Source of the DNA: Xylaria sp. FL1777
Lineage: Eukaryota > Ascomycota > Sordariomycetes > Xylariales > Xylariaceae
NCBI GenBank assembly: GCA_022578965.1
Contig: MU400506.1
Location: 620,001 to 684,000 of the forward strand
Length of the DNA stretch: 64,000 nt
Reading direction: 5' to 3'
Position 1 is the stretch's first letter, and the number at the start of each line of letters is the position of its first letter. This document shows, piece after piece, positions 53,695-64,000 of the stretch. The position numbers were made by a program, and so were the translations under genes. Below the pieces are notes generated by a model. It had not been told where the DNA came from. It did not search any database and saw only the letters and a list, made by a program, of their open reading frames with translations.

Positions 53695-54717
53695 CTAGCA
53701 AGGAGTAGCAAGGATGACGAAGAGGACAAACGAAGTGGTCAGCATGTTCCGTTTATAAGGCATTTCGTTCCGATGTTGCTTTTTTCGCCGCTCGTTCTGC
53801 GTGAAGCTGTTCTTGTTCTTGGACACTTCATGACTTTGCCTGGTGTTTCCGAGATCTCTCTGACCTTTTTTCCGGGCTGCTTTAACTTGAGGATCTGCTC
53901 GATATGGGATGTTGCTAGTTGCAATGACCCTAAGGTAGTTAGTTAAAGTTTCAGTATTTTCGTTGTTTTCGGATTTGTAGAGAGCTAATAACAAGCAAGC
54001 TTTTAATGTAAAGTGAGCATCGTTCCCACCGGTATGCAAGTTGTTAAAAGGGCATTGAGTACGACAAAAAAGCTCGTTAAGAGAATATTCGCAATAGCCA
54101 AACGCTTCTTTTGCAACAAGAAAAGTATCAACAATATATATATTTGTTGAAAATTTATAGCCGAGAGCATGTAGCATTGCGAGTTCATTTTGGGCGCCAT
54201 GGCTAATCATAATGATACAACGGGTTTGGTGTTGTGGTGTAATCGATTAAAGAGTTTCAAGAATATTAGCGGAATTAACAACTAAAGATTGTCCGAAAAG
54301 AAATTTCTTCGAAACTTTGTTAATGTATGGATAAGATCCCGAAACGTAGTTATACGTTGGAATAAGACCTTTAGATGGAGATGGAGATAGAGAGTCTTTT
54401 TGTAGGTCTCTCGTATCTAGTGTTGCAACGCCAACTTGGCATTCTTTACTTGTTGCAAATCCGCTTTTGATATTGTCCGTGTTTTCGAAAGCGATTGATA
54501 AAAGCAAAGATCGAGACTAAGGAGAAGGAGAAGGATCTGTTGATTTGGATAGGCCAAGAGCTTCGCGCAAGATTTGTAGGCTACATTTCGATACAGTCGG
54601 TCGGAAATCATCGAATTGGGCGTTAGCAGCCATAGGTGCTGTCGTTTTGGCGGCACTTCGATCCACAGTCAAATTCAGGGCAATAAGTAATCGTCGGATA
54701 GATGCGGGTTCATCCAT
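53695..54717 (-). pseudogene. Gfd2/YDR514C-like nuclease-fold gene, interrupted by two in-frame stops
   Basis: One continuous minus-strand frame runs from ATG 54717 (MDEPASIRRLL) to the stop at 53695, but TAG at 54517-54519 and TAA at 54247-54249 interrupt it. Segments on both sides belong together: LLSIAFENTDN and VGVATLDTRDL (N-terminal half), then MISHGAQNELAMLHALGY, IVDTF and CPFNNLHTGGNDAHFTLKACLLLA (C-terminal half). These are the landmarks of the Gfd2/YDR514C-like RNase-H-fold domain. Each stop is one C-to-T change from a Gln codon in a CpA context, the RIP signature. A basic Lys/Arg/Asn-rich tail follows. The opposing plus-strand ORF at 54545-54904 is a shadow. Confidence 0.7.
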
Positions 54718-55939
54718 ACGACAGTGCCACGGTCTCCAGCAAAAGATTCCGCCATGGCTATTCCATGTGACAGCAGATGAAAGTGTAGGGGTGGTGATAA
54801 GAAAGGTCGTGATAGTTTCGGAAGTGATGCACGATGGCGTCGCAGCAGCGAAAATCGAGGCTAGAAGGAAGAACAGGTATCGTAAGGCTCTTCGTAGCAC
54901 TTAGAACACGCGACGGCTTCAGCAGACAAATGGCAGTAATACTGGCCGCCTGGTGACTATGCCCTATATTCTGAGGAAATAATCTAGGTACTTAAAGAAA
55001 AGAAAAGGGAAAAAGAAACCACTTTGCACATCTTTGACAGCTACCATTCAGTGCACCTGTACAGTGTCGAAACCTCGAAGCCCTGTCGGTAAACCGTGGT
55101 ACGTACCACACTCTGACAGGTAGGCAAGCCACAGTTCCAGCCGCAGGAGAGCCACAGGCTGTCACATGTACGATCGCAAGATTCCATCAAACAAGGCAGG
55201 AGCAGACATCTGTAAAGGAAGGAACGAAGGAAAAAAAAAATTGGTTGCATCTCTTTGTTAACATGTGTCATCCTTAGTGCAGGGGCCATGCTACTATAAC
55301 GATGTTAGCTGCTTCATGTACGAATTCGAACTGGTGGTATAAAATGCCTACATCTTCTCTGTATCGTTTCAAATTGACCAAATGCCCGAAGGCGAAAAAG
55401 CAAGGAATAAAATTAATATAAATAGGTATGGAGTGTGCCATAGCTAGGTAGAGTACAGAGGTACCTATGTATACTACCTACGCAGTATGTGGGATTCTAT
55501 TGTACCCGTGCGGACTCCACTTCCATTCACACCTCAGAGTAAGACTTACCATTTTAAGTAAGGTGTGGATGGAAGTGGGTCCCGCACGTGTAGCTAGGTA
55601 TTGACAGTGTCAGCCAACTGCCCAGATCTTGTTAGTGAAACACAACTGCTGTTACTCTTGTGCTTGAAAAGGAGCGAGATACCTGCCTATGCAACTCCTT
55701 AAGCCAAGAATTCTAGGCTTTACGCATAGGCTATATGTCCTTACCTTTCTCACCCTTCTCTCCAACATGACAAGGGCAGTATAGCACAGCTAGAAGCTAG
55801 CGATAATTGAGTCATTATTAGTTGATATCGGGACCCGGGAGCTGGACATCTGGAAGGAAGTCCACAAGCTTCGCAATGCTTTATGCCATCACAGGCCAAG
55901 CAGTGGTATTGAGCACTACCACCCATACAAAGACATCAA
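54718..55939. other. Non-coding region with long inverted repeat
   Basis: No gene recognised. A frame upstream of 54717 stays open to about 54900 and encodes a hydrophobic start, but it lacks an ATG. Holds the hairpin at 55507-55588 and several CTACCTA words. Confidence 0.45.
55507..55588. repeat. Imperfect inverted repeat, 28-bp arms, 26-bp loop
   Basis: Arm 55507-55534 and the reverse complement of 55561-55588 match at about 24 of 28 positions; most of the differences are transitions. It could be the two ends of a tiny MITE or a solo hairpin from a larger element. No coding content. Confidence 0.7.
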
Positions 55940-56190
55940 GATTGTGGTGGATTGATACCAGCTTCTCTCGCACAGTATCTCCGAGACTATCTGGTCGAGG
56001 GAGTGCAGTTCTTGTACGATCTTTTCGTACATCAGCGAGGCGGCATTCTCGGCGACGATACGAGTCTGGGTAAGACGGTTTAAGTTGCTGCGTTCCTAAC
56101 TGTTGCCTTTCGGAAACCCGATGACGGTCGCGACACAAAAAGATGGAGAAAATACAGGCGCACCAAGGACGACTGGTATCTGACCTGAAA
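55940..56190 (+). pseudogene. SNF2-family helicase fragment with nonsense mutation
   Basis: In the frame beginning at 55955 the sequence reads [20 protein letters not shown], then [20 protein letters not shown], the Q-motif region and Walker A (motif I) of SNF2 ATPases, closest in my judgement to the ERCC6L2/Rad26-like group. A TAA at 56081 takes the place of the usual Gln after GKTV, and the frame then continues with family-like VAAFLTVAF. Another stop follows at 56186. No other helicase motifs are seen nearby, so only the N-terminal part of the ATPase core remains. Confidence 0.7.
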
Positions 56191-56685
56191 GCTTCCCGCT
56201 GGTATCAGGAGACCTCTCCTCTTCAGTAGCTGATAACCATCGAGGTATGTTTGAGAGATGATCGAAAGACATCGTGATTCAAGGCTAACGTTGGACTACC
56301 TAGATCTTCCCACACCGATGATGGAGATGACTGGGAGAGACGCTATGGATGATCTGGGTGGATATACGACTGGAAAATCATCACCAAAAGAGACTGAAGC
56401 CCTATACACTCATACTAGTCTGGTTAACGAATGATAAACCTGCACACTCCTATATACACTACGGAATCTTGTGGTATATCTCTTAATCAGCAGGACGAGT
56501 TCTGATAACGTCGAGCGCAGGGAGGACCGACGATAGAGCTGGGGTTTCGGTAGCAAGGTTGAATCTACTGGCAGTATTAGTTAGCTTTCTGGTACGCAGA
56601 GAAGCTAGCTATCCTGTTGTTGAAGAATCTCGTGGTGATAACGCTAATGCTTACCAGTAGTTAAAATCATTTCAAATTGCTACGG
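56191..56685. other. Degenerate sequence between pseudogene fragments
   Basis: Possibly further decayed helicase sequence: intron-like boundaries (GTATGT near 56243, CTAG near 56304) are present, but I can assign no protein segment. Frames are short. Confidence 0.3.
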
Positions 56686-57120
56686 TCAGTCAATGTCACT
56701 TCGCACACTCGACAACCCTGCTTTAGCTATCGGACGGCGGAAACCAGAGTTTTTCTGCTGTTGCGGGAATTCTCCAGCCAGGACGACGACGTAACCTGAG
56801 ACAAAAGAAGCTTTGCCATCAATATTGATAAGAGAACTTTCTCCAAGCTCTCGCAGCTCTCCGTCCACTTGTTTCCAAATGTCTATATTGTTGGCGGCGT
56901 GTGGACTAAGTGTAAGTGGCATGATGTTTATCTGGCACAGACGATGGCACCGCTTAGAGACAGCGATGGAGTGATAAACGCCCATGATGGATTTGCGCAT
57001 CGTATGATATAGCCCGAAACCATCTAAAAAGAGAACTAGGGGAACATAGAACACATTGGTATCCTTCCTTCTAGTTAAGAGAACGAACTAGTGCCTCTCG
57101 CGAGAACTCTCGAACCTTGA
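56686..57120 (-). pseudogene. Transposase-like fragment (tnp2-like)
   Basis: Minus-strand frame with NVFYVPLVLFLDGFGLYHTM, SIMGVYHSIAV, INIMPLTLSPHAANN, then WKQVDGELRELG and GEFPQQQKNSGF. The order (LFLDGFGLY, MGVY, PLTL-PH, QQQKNSGF) is what I know from DNA-transposon-encoded proteins repeated in sordariomycete genomes. An in-frame TAG lies upstream near 57090, and both ends of the protein are missing. Old transposon remnant; exact superfamily not sure. Confidence 0.55.
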
Positions 57121-58219
57121 GCTCGCCCCTTATCAGATTGGTTCTCACAATGGGGAAGAATCATGCCAGCTTGGCAAAGTTAAGATCCAGATATAATCAA
57201 GGCAGAATAATAAACTGAACAGCTACCTAGGCAGTGAGGACATAGTTCTAAATATGGTTATTTAGCAAAATCTTAGAATCTATAGCATTCGGTTTATAGT
57301 TTAGTAAGTTCCCATTTTCAATGTGATCATATTCTAAATCTACTTTAATGTGGCAGGATTCTGTCTTCACACACACTTTCGAGGTGCACGATAGCAGCTT
57401 TCAACTTCAATTACACCAGTTCAAAGCACCTCGAGCTGCCACGTCCAATTCTTGTGACCGCCTAGTGTACCAGTTAGGTCGGTGGTAGCCAACGAATCTC
57501 TGATGTTGTACGTTTATTTTATTTCCTTTCTGTCACTTATCACAGTCTTTTAGGTTTCTATTCTGCTGCTTTTTGACTTGGTCGTCTAAATGTTCACATT
57601 AGTTGAAGAGTCTGAGGATCGTTCATAAAATTGGTATATAGGTTCTTTATATACCGCGAGCTTTGTATTACAATTAGAGTAACAGATTACATACCTAAGA
57701 CCTGACAAAATGATAACAAATAGAGATATTAGGTTAAGATAGCGACTAATGCCGATACTTACTTCTCGGTAGCAGTGTGTTAGCAATCCGCTGGTCTTGT
57801 GGTGAGTTAACTCAGGTTTTCTCCTTAATTTACTGCGCCTTATATCTACCCTAAAGGAATCCGAGTATACCTCAGCATTCGATTTGAAAGTTACGAGAGG
57901 AAAAAGTTAGTTCTTGCAAGAGGCAAATGTTGCAATGTAGTGATGGCATGAATTGTATAATTTACTATGTAGAGCGTAGTGATATAACTTTTTGAAAAGC
58001 TACTGATCCAGTTCGTTAACTACTACCTACCAACCACCAACGCCAGATTCTGAAATTCGAGATTTTCTCAGTCGACTCCCAAGTAACGAGCCGACCTGAC
58101 ATCTTGGCCAATCGAGACTGAGTGAAGCTCTTAGAAGATAGTGCATACAATTATGAACACCCCGCGGACATGCATTATTACGAGTGTTAGGGCTATTAAG
58201 CAATGAGCACGAACGCCCG
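57121..58219. other. AT-rich intergenic region
   Basis: Between the transposon remnant and the 3' end of CLP1. AT-rich with no coding signal; likely the margin of the repeat-degraded block plus the CLP1 3' UTR. Confidence 0.5.
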
Positions 58220-59874
58220 CTATATGAGTAAATTGACCATATGTTCTGGCCATGAGCCCCATAGAAGGGGCCTGTCGCCGAGGCGCGCTGAAACCGGTGC
58301 CAGGATGCGCAGCCTGCGACGTTTCTCGTCGACATCAGCGACGTATACGAAACCCATGACGTTCGCATCGCGTATGGTGTCCGGGGTGTCGTGGACTGAC
58401 GCGCACGCCACCGCTAACACACAATTCTGCATCATCATTGATGGCTCTGCCTTCTCTAGCATGTCTACTGTGTGCGTCTCTCCTTCGTCGTATGTGATAC
58501 CGCCGCCGTCTGCAGGCGAGTTTGATGGAGCTTTGAAAGAGGGGTTAGTGGTAGAACTTTTTTGTTGTTGGCAGGATGGCAGTAGAATTGAGATAAATGT
58601 ATAGACGGATATATTACCGTCTACATGGAATGGGACATAAACGAAAATAAATACACTTACCTTCATTAATTCTCCATACGGACACAGCCGCAAAGTCAAC
58701 CTGCTGCGTAAACGGACTGAGAGTCACCTTAGAATTGCCAAAGAAGTACTCTCTAATAGCCGACTCGCGGATAGATTGCATGAAGGCCTCGTCGCGCTCC
58801 ATGACGCCGCCGGATTTATCCAAGCCGACGACCGCGACCGTCTCGCCGACACTTGTGGTCTGGCCCGCAAACCGCTTCTGCATCTCACTGGCTACGCGCT
58901 CGGATCCGAGCACGACGATGATGTTGACCGAGAACTCGGCGACGATGTGCGCGATGAAGTCGTAATACGTAGCCGCCCTGGCGCCGGTGGGCACGCCGCC
59001 GGTATCGATCAACATGCCAGCGCTCTTGACGTCGACGTCCTCGGCGAGTCTCGACGTCGCCGCGACAGCAAGCCGGCCGAGCAGCCGCTTGAACAGTTTC
59101 GGATTGTCGTCTGACTGCGGCAGCCCATAGTAGTACGCTAGTGGTAGCTTCACGGGTATCGCGCTGGCACCGCTGCTGGGTAGACTGCCCCAGTCTGTGG
59201 TGATGTCGATGACCGTCGCGAAGACGGCGGCACTGAGGGTCCCGGGCAGCGTGAGCATGCCCTCGCGGGAATCCGTGTTCACGGCGAGGGGTTGGCGGCC
59301 CATGCGCGTAGCCCAGGAGGCGAGGCTGCGCACGACGCTCGACTTGCCAGCGTTTGGGGGCCCTACGACGAGCACGCGTGGCCCCATCTGGGCTGACTTC
59401 TGGGCGGTGGTGCGAAGGGACTCCAGCTTGAAGTGCAGGTTTAGATAACTGACCATGGGGGTCTCGTCGGCTGTGGGCTCGGACGTGTACGCATCGTAGG
59501 TGCCCGAGGAGGGGGCGGTAATCTCGAGGGAGCAGCCGTGCCAGGTGTTGATCTTGGACTTGGTCGCGGTGAAGGTGTAGGGCGTGTTGGGGGCGAGCTC
59601 TGTGCCATCTTTCTCTGCCGTGCCGGAGACAAGCTTGACGGTCAATGACGAGCCGTGCGGCACCTCGAAGCGGTACTCCCAGTACGGTTCAAGCGTTTGT
59701 GTTGTCGTGGGAGCTGACGTGGTAAGAGAAGCTGCAGCAGCTATTGGGGCAGCCTATAACAATGATAGTTAGCGGGCCGAGGCAGACTCATAAGTTGGAG
59801 TGTTGGAGGAAAGAAGGGTAAAAGGTGTGAGTACATACTGTGGGAGCCAATTGTCCCAAGCCTGGAATCGACAT
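58220..59874 (-). CDS. CLP1: mRNA cleavage and polyadenylation factor Clp1
   Basis: Three exons on the minus strand: 59839-59874, 58661-59753 and 58220-58530, 479 residues, all phases consistent. Clp1 is a subunit of cleavage factor IA that bridges Pcf11 to the pre-mRNA 3' processing machinery in the nucleus; the family descends from polynucleotide 5'-kinases. Seen here: N-terminal beta domain (LEPYWEYRFEVPHGSSLTVK), Walker A GPPNAGKSSV (about 143-152), the LDTDS-like AVNTDSREGM, a Walker B-like MLIDTGGV and C-terminal segment MGFVYVADVDEKRRRLRIL ending in LLWGSWPEHMVNLLI. First exon MSIPGLGQLAPT is separated by an 85-bp intron. The last intron (58531-58660) has a CACTAACC branch and an AAAG acceptor. 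Confidence 0.9.
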
Positions 59875-60639
59875 ATTTAATTCATTGCTGAAAATGCTCA
59901 AAAGGAGAAAACATGGATCAAGGGAAATGTTGAAGGTGTCCCTTGTTTGGAAGAGAAGTGTAGCTTGGAAGCTGAGGGTCCTACGTAACTTTTCGGTGGG
60001 GCCGTAATGTACTTACAGCGTAGAGGTAATGTACCTATTTTAACTACAGGTGGGGGAGCTGAGTGTGGGAGTTCGAAAACATGGTTGCATATAGAAAACT
60101 GATGAGGCTTAGGTATCATTATTGTCATCATTAATACTACTTTACTATATATAACGCCTGCCTGTATTATATGCGCCATACTCCCTGTTTCCATGTTTCC
60201 TGTTTCGCCCATTTACCATGACCCAAATCTCTTATTTCATATCATAAGCTTACACAAAAAAAAAGGAAGAAAAGAAAAAAGTGATAACCAAAGGAACATA
60301 GGAAGTGTGAGCATCATAAACAGCAACAGAGACCTTTGCATTATTCGTGAATATCGTAGTAGCCGGTAGGTGTCCATGAGAAATGGTTCTCCTTCTAATC
60401 GCCTCTATCATTGTATGACATGCTAGAGAACGCAATAACCCGGGTATCTATGCAGCAAACTTCAGATGACTATGGTAAAACGCCTGTGCGCCTATGCCAC
60501 CCCTAGGCATATGCTAATCGTGTCTCCGAGTCTGATGCTTTTTGCCTTTGCCGATGATGCTTTCTCTGATTCCTGCCTCAGCGTGGTCTTCGTCCATCTT
60601 AAAGAGTTCGAGGCATTAGACCCTCCCACAGCCCAGCGT
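59875..60639. other. Intergenic region between the IPMK gene and CLP1
   Basis: Head-to-tail spacing of two minus-strand genes: the CLP1 promoter and the 3' UTR of the kinase gene. An A/G-rich stretch lies near 60255-60282. No gene supported. Confidence 0.5.
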
Positions 60640-62102
60640 TTAGTCCGCGAGTTTCTCAAAAATATTCGCGAGGCTTCTGACACCGAGCAGCACTGCCTCA
60701 TCCGGCCCTAAGCCGGGAGTCCACTCAGCATGCGCGAAGTCGATCATCTTCAAGGAATAGATATGAGGAAAGCTCGACATTTCGTCATAGTCTTCATCCT
60801 CATCTCCGCTCGCTTCTCCAACTCCGTGCTCAAATGCAACTGATTCCGTAACAAACTTGAGCTCCTCGTCATCCATCCCAATGCCACTATCCACTCTAAG
60901 GTTAGCGGTGATGGCTCGCGGTGAGCTTCTCTTGTTAACTGACGTATCCATCTCATTGTGCGCACGTTCCGTTTCTATATTATCAGCCTTTGCCTCTTCA
61001 ATAGCCGCTCTCAACGCGGGCCCATCCCCTTCAAAGACAAAAAGCAAACTGGAAGAATACATGCGACTTTCTTCCTGCTGTAGTACCTCTTCGACCCTTC
61101 GAAGATCTCTGGCAAACAAGCCTGCAACCAGTTTTCCCAAGTCCCTGTCAATGCCCGCAGCATCGTTAAATATGAATAATTTGAGCGATTCCACCAGGTT
61201 TGAGTCGTTCACGTCGTCGCGGCCCCAGAATTTGTTATACATCATAAAACCTTCCTCATTCGGTCCTGTTACGTTCGTAGAAGGCTCTTCCTTTCCACTG
61301 GTTGTGTATATGGGATGCGAACCATTATACACCTGCATGCCGGCGATCCGAAAGCCAAAGTTCTTATGTGTTGTACTCTCTGTAATCTTATCAAACCGTT
61401 CCCTCTTCTCCTGCGGCGCATTTTTCGACCATAATTGCTGGCCCATTTTGGTATCCATGATATTGGGCTTTTTGAAGCCATAAGAGGCGTTTAAAAGCGC
61501 GATGGCGCGATCCGTCTTGATTGGGCTTGTTTTAGCCTCTTGTTTCTTATTCTCTATGGCAGACCCTTCCGTACTCGGCGCATTCGCTGCGAGTGGTTCT
61601 TCTACGCTGGCCTTCTCGGCGGCCACTGGGATGACACTTGGATCTAGGTGGGACCTCAGTTCATTTTTCAATCCCTTGGGGATTTCGGCCTGGTCGATTA
61701 GGGCCGGAAGCTGCTGATGTATCGAAGCTGCAGTGGATGTGTTAAGCAGGGTGAGGCTGCCGCAAAACACGGGCATGAGTTCGGCGAAGTCGGGGTGAAA
61801 TTTGGCGGATTCGTAGAATTCCACCTCGGCCTGGGTGCAGGGCTTGACAAAGAGCTCGCCGCCGGCGTCGCACATTGTCCCATCACTGGATATGATACAA
61901 TATTAGCATGAGAAACGTAGCATTCGGACAGAGACACAACTGACTGCCCAGCAACAGCATGCTTATAATCAACTAAGTCCTGATGTTTTGGAACGTGTTT
62001 AGGCTTGGGTGGAGCGGTCTTGACACGCTTCAACTCGCGTAGTTCTGGTGTGGCCGACATGGCTGTTGGTGACGAGAGTGATCTCTTGAGGCAGGTGGCC
62101 AT
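60640..62102 (-). CDS. ARG82: Inositol polyphosphate multikinase (Arg82/IPK2-like)
   Basis: Two exons on the minus strand, 61945-62102 and 60640-61885, 467 residues. The 59-bp intron (GTCAGT donor, ATGCTAATA branch) joins AVAG to HDGTMCDAGGELFVKP in frame. These kinases phosphorylate inositol tris- and tetrakisphosphate, feeding the inositol pyrophosphate pathway; Arg82 also acts in arginine-gene regulation. Hallmark PxxxDxKxG reads PNIMDTKMG (about 193-201), with SSLLFVFEG near the ATP site and the metal-binding SLKMIDFAHAEW near residue 430. KPCTQAEVEFYES is the conserved N-terminal motif. A Glu/Ala-rich spacer (about 130-175) and an acidic stretch before the last motif lengthen the protein. 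Arg82 rather than Kcs1 is chosen because of the compact length. Confidence 0.9.
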
Positions 62103-64000
62103 ATCATCAAAACGAGGGTGGGAAGGAAACGGCCGGTCCTGGGAAGAGGGGTGGTGATATATAAGTTAGAAGGTAGGGGTAGGGAGTAGTAGGTTTTCGC
62201 TGATCGAAGTCAATAAAGGGCGAAACTCTAGACTAGTGACGAATCCAAAACTTGACCCGCTGACTAAAAAGCTCTGGACGGGACTGTCACATGGCCAAGC
62301 AAAGGGAGGAATGCGGGAAGAGGGAGTATCTGATTGTGTCTTGTGAAGGGGAAGGAGGGAGGTTGAGACGACATTAATACTTTGCTCGCACGTATGCACC
62401 ATGTGCCGTCTTGGTGCCAGTAAAGTGTACTGGGAAATGGGGGTGGATGATCCAACCAGCTGAAGTGACCCGCAAGAGCTGGTACGGTAGCGTTTGACAT
62501 GTACCAACTATTGTACGCAGCAGAGGTGGTGCGGCGTCAGCTAATGGGAAAACGTCAGGGGTACGGTATTGCCTTATCACAGGAGCAGCTTAGCGCCTGC
62601 AAGCCTCGGACCGCAGCTACCGCAGCAGTGGAAGATGGAGAGGGCCCCATGGTAGGTACGAGCCATGTACTCGGACGAGGCGCCAATGTGTCACGGGGAG
62701 ACATGTACTACGTGAGTACGTGGGGGACTGGAGCCGACGTTGATGGTTAGCCAATGGGGGCATGTAGCTTCAGGCTGTACCTCGTTTTGATGATGTGGCG
62801 AAATCTCGGAACGCGGGCTCAGCCACACGCCACCAGGTACGATTCCGTCTTTCCCATCTCAGCTTCCCACACTGCCCAGCTCTGACGACGATGGACGGGG
62901 CCTCTCGTTCTGCCTTGAAGGACGCTACCTCCCTTCCTTGCGCTACAACTGCTCGTCTACTAGTCGTAAAATCTTACACGCAGACCGGCAGAACAAAACG
63001 ACAACTACCTACAGTACACTATTCACCTGTGCTTTATCTCTCCGGCTTTCCCGGAGTTTCATTGCTGGGCGATACTATGGGCAGACTATCGACACATCCG
63101 TAGCGCACGCATTGAGGGCTGACTTCACAGCCATGATGGAGACCACAATATCACAATACCTTAGCTCATATTAATGGAAGTGCCTATAATGTAGACTCAC
63201 CGCAACTCTCTCCGGGCTGATGGATCTCACATTTCTGCCGTTTCGAAGATTTCAATTTGGGGTTCTTTTTGGCTATCCCACCTTTTGTGGATTTTGGCTT
63301 CCCTGGACACGATAAAGAATGAACATCAACTCGTTTCGAGATGAGTGTAAGCCAACCAAGATCATGGCTTCCTATAGCGAGGCCAATGTTTCCCCGCACG
63401 CAAACTGTCTTATACACCGATATATGACGCAGGATATTTGTTTTGGTAAGCACAGGAGGTATAGCTTGTTAATGAGTGGCCAAGCATTAGATACCGATAT
63501 TTGTTGACCAAACATACCTACATAACTAGGTAGGTATCTACATAGGTAGGTGTCCTTTACATCTTGCCGTGCTTCATCTTTGTCTGTACCAGCAATGTTT
63601 GTTCAATTACCTTATGTACGTACGTATGTAAGTACATAGGTAGTATTGGAGGGAAGATTTCTTTCTTACCAACAACCTTAAGTTTCAAAATACCGCCGGC
63701 AATGCCGTGTACCTTGCGGTCGGAGGGGACCTGCTTGTTACCTCGGCCTTAACTCCCTCACGGTAGTACCTTCCTAGATACATACATCTATAGATCTAAG
63801 TATGTATGTCTGCACCTGCCTCAGCCCTACCTACAGGACAAGCCGGTCTATTCATTGGATAGGGGTCTCCGTTTGCAACTTCCAAGTTTGTTTGCATCTC
63901 ATTCACCTCTGACCTATCTCTCCCGCTTTCTGTGTGTGTCTCCAGACTGTCCACTAGGACCTCAGCTTCACCGGGAACCTACCTATCAGATGAGATGCAC
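62103..64000. other. Upstream intergenic region to window end
   Basis: Promoter region of the kinase gene and beyond. ORFs here (for example 62795-63103 plus, 63184-63453 minus) show no recognised domains. TACCTA/TAGGTA repeats are dense at 63515-63650. The last 250 bases are C/T-rich and may be the leader of a gene beyond the window. Confidence 0.45.

Noticed and set aside
54545..54904. 119-codon plus-strand ORF
   Set aside because: It is the antisense shadow of the Gfd2-like pseudogene and its upstream open frame; the minus strand carries the recognisable domain.
63184..63453. 89-codon minus-strand ORF with Lys-rich tract
   Set aside because: Low-complexity basic stretch only; no start context or family match.
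63515..63650. Dense TACCTA/TAGGTA words, considered as CRISPR-like or satellite array
   Set aside because: Irregular spacing, no conserved repeat-spacer structure, and the same words are scattered through most intergenic regions of this eukaryotic window.

Overview
The window is nuclear DNA from a filamentous ascomycete, most likely a sordariomycete; I cannot place it more closely. The evidence is the short spliceosomal introns (about 47-160 bp) with GTAAGT-like donors and CTAAC/CTGAC-like branch points, the protein families present (PTH11-type GPCR, UstYa/DUF3328, DUF6914, an Lst4/FNIP-like protein), and decayed genes with C-to-T nonsense changes at CpA, the mark of repeat-induced point mutation (RIP). 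Many intergenic stretches carry short palindromic CCTAGGTA-type words. A 10-base run of N at 35407-35416, between a G-run and a C-run, shows that this is a draft assembly.

Layout. 0-13 kb holds housekeeping genes: an FNIP/Lst4-like TORC1 regulator, histidinol-phosphatase (minus strand) and an RBM26/27 (Rmn1)-like RNA-binding protein. 13-20.5 kb is accessory: a PTH11-like receptor, a 170-bp MITE, a UstYa-type oxidase (minus), a newly modelled tiny secreted-peptide gene (plus) and a cytochrome P450 (plus). 21-25 kb has two small hypothetical ORFs and a vacuolar-type zinc transporter. 27-34 kb has a short-chain dehydrogenase and the very long IML1/DEPDC5 gene. 34-50 kb is gene-poor, with a VCX1-type Ca2+/H+ antiporter and a PTR2 peptide transporter. 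50-52 kb has a DUF6914 protein and an APH-like kinase. 52-57 kb is a graveyard of RIP-damaged pseudogenes and repeats (Gfd2-like nuclease fold, SNF2 helicase fragment, transposase-like fragment, tRNA-like relic, long inverted repeat). 58-62 kb has CLP1 and an inositol polyphosphate multikinase.

Working together. Two regulators of amino-acid signalling to TORC1 (Lst4-like and Iml1) lie in the same window, but about 22 kb apart, so this may be chance. The tightest functional unit I see is at 15.8-20.4 kb. A UstYa oxidase is transcribed away from a 58-residue, three-exon, signal-peptide-bearing small gene, and a P450 follows on the same strand as that small gene. This looks like a minimal, atypical candidate RiPP-type cluster and is the main find of the window. 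Exon models were built by hand from splice signals and reading-frame phase; none has been checked against transcripts or databases.
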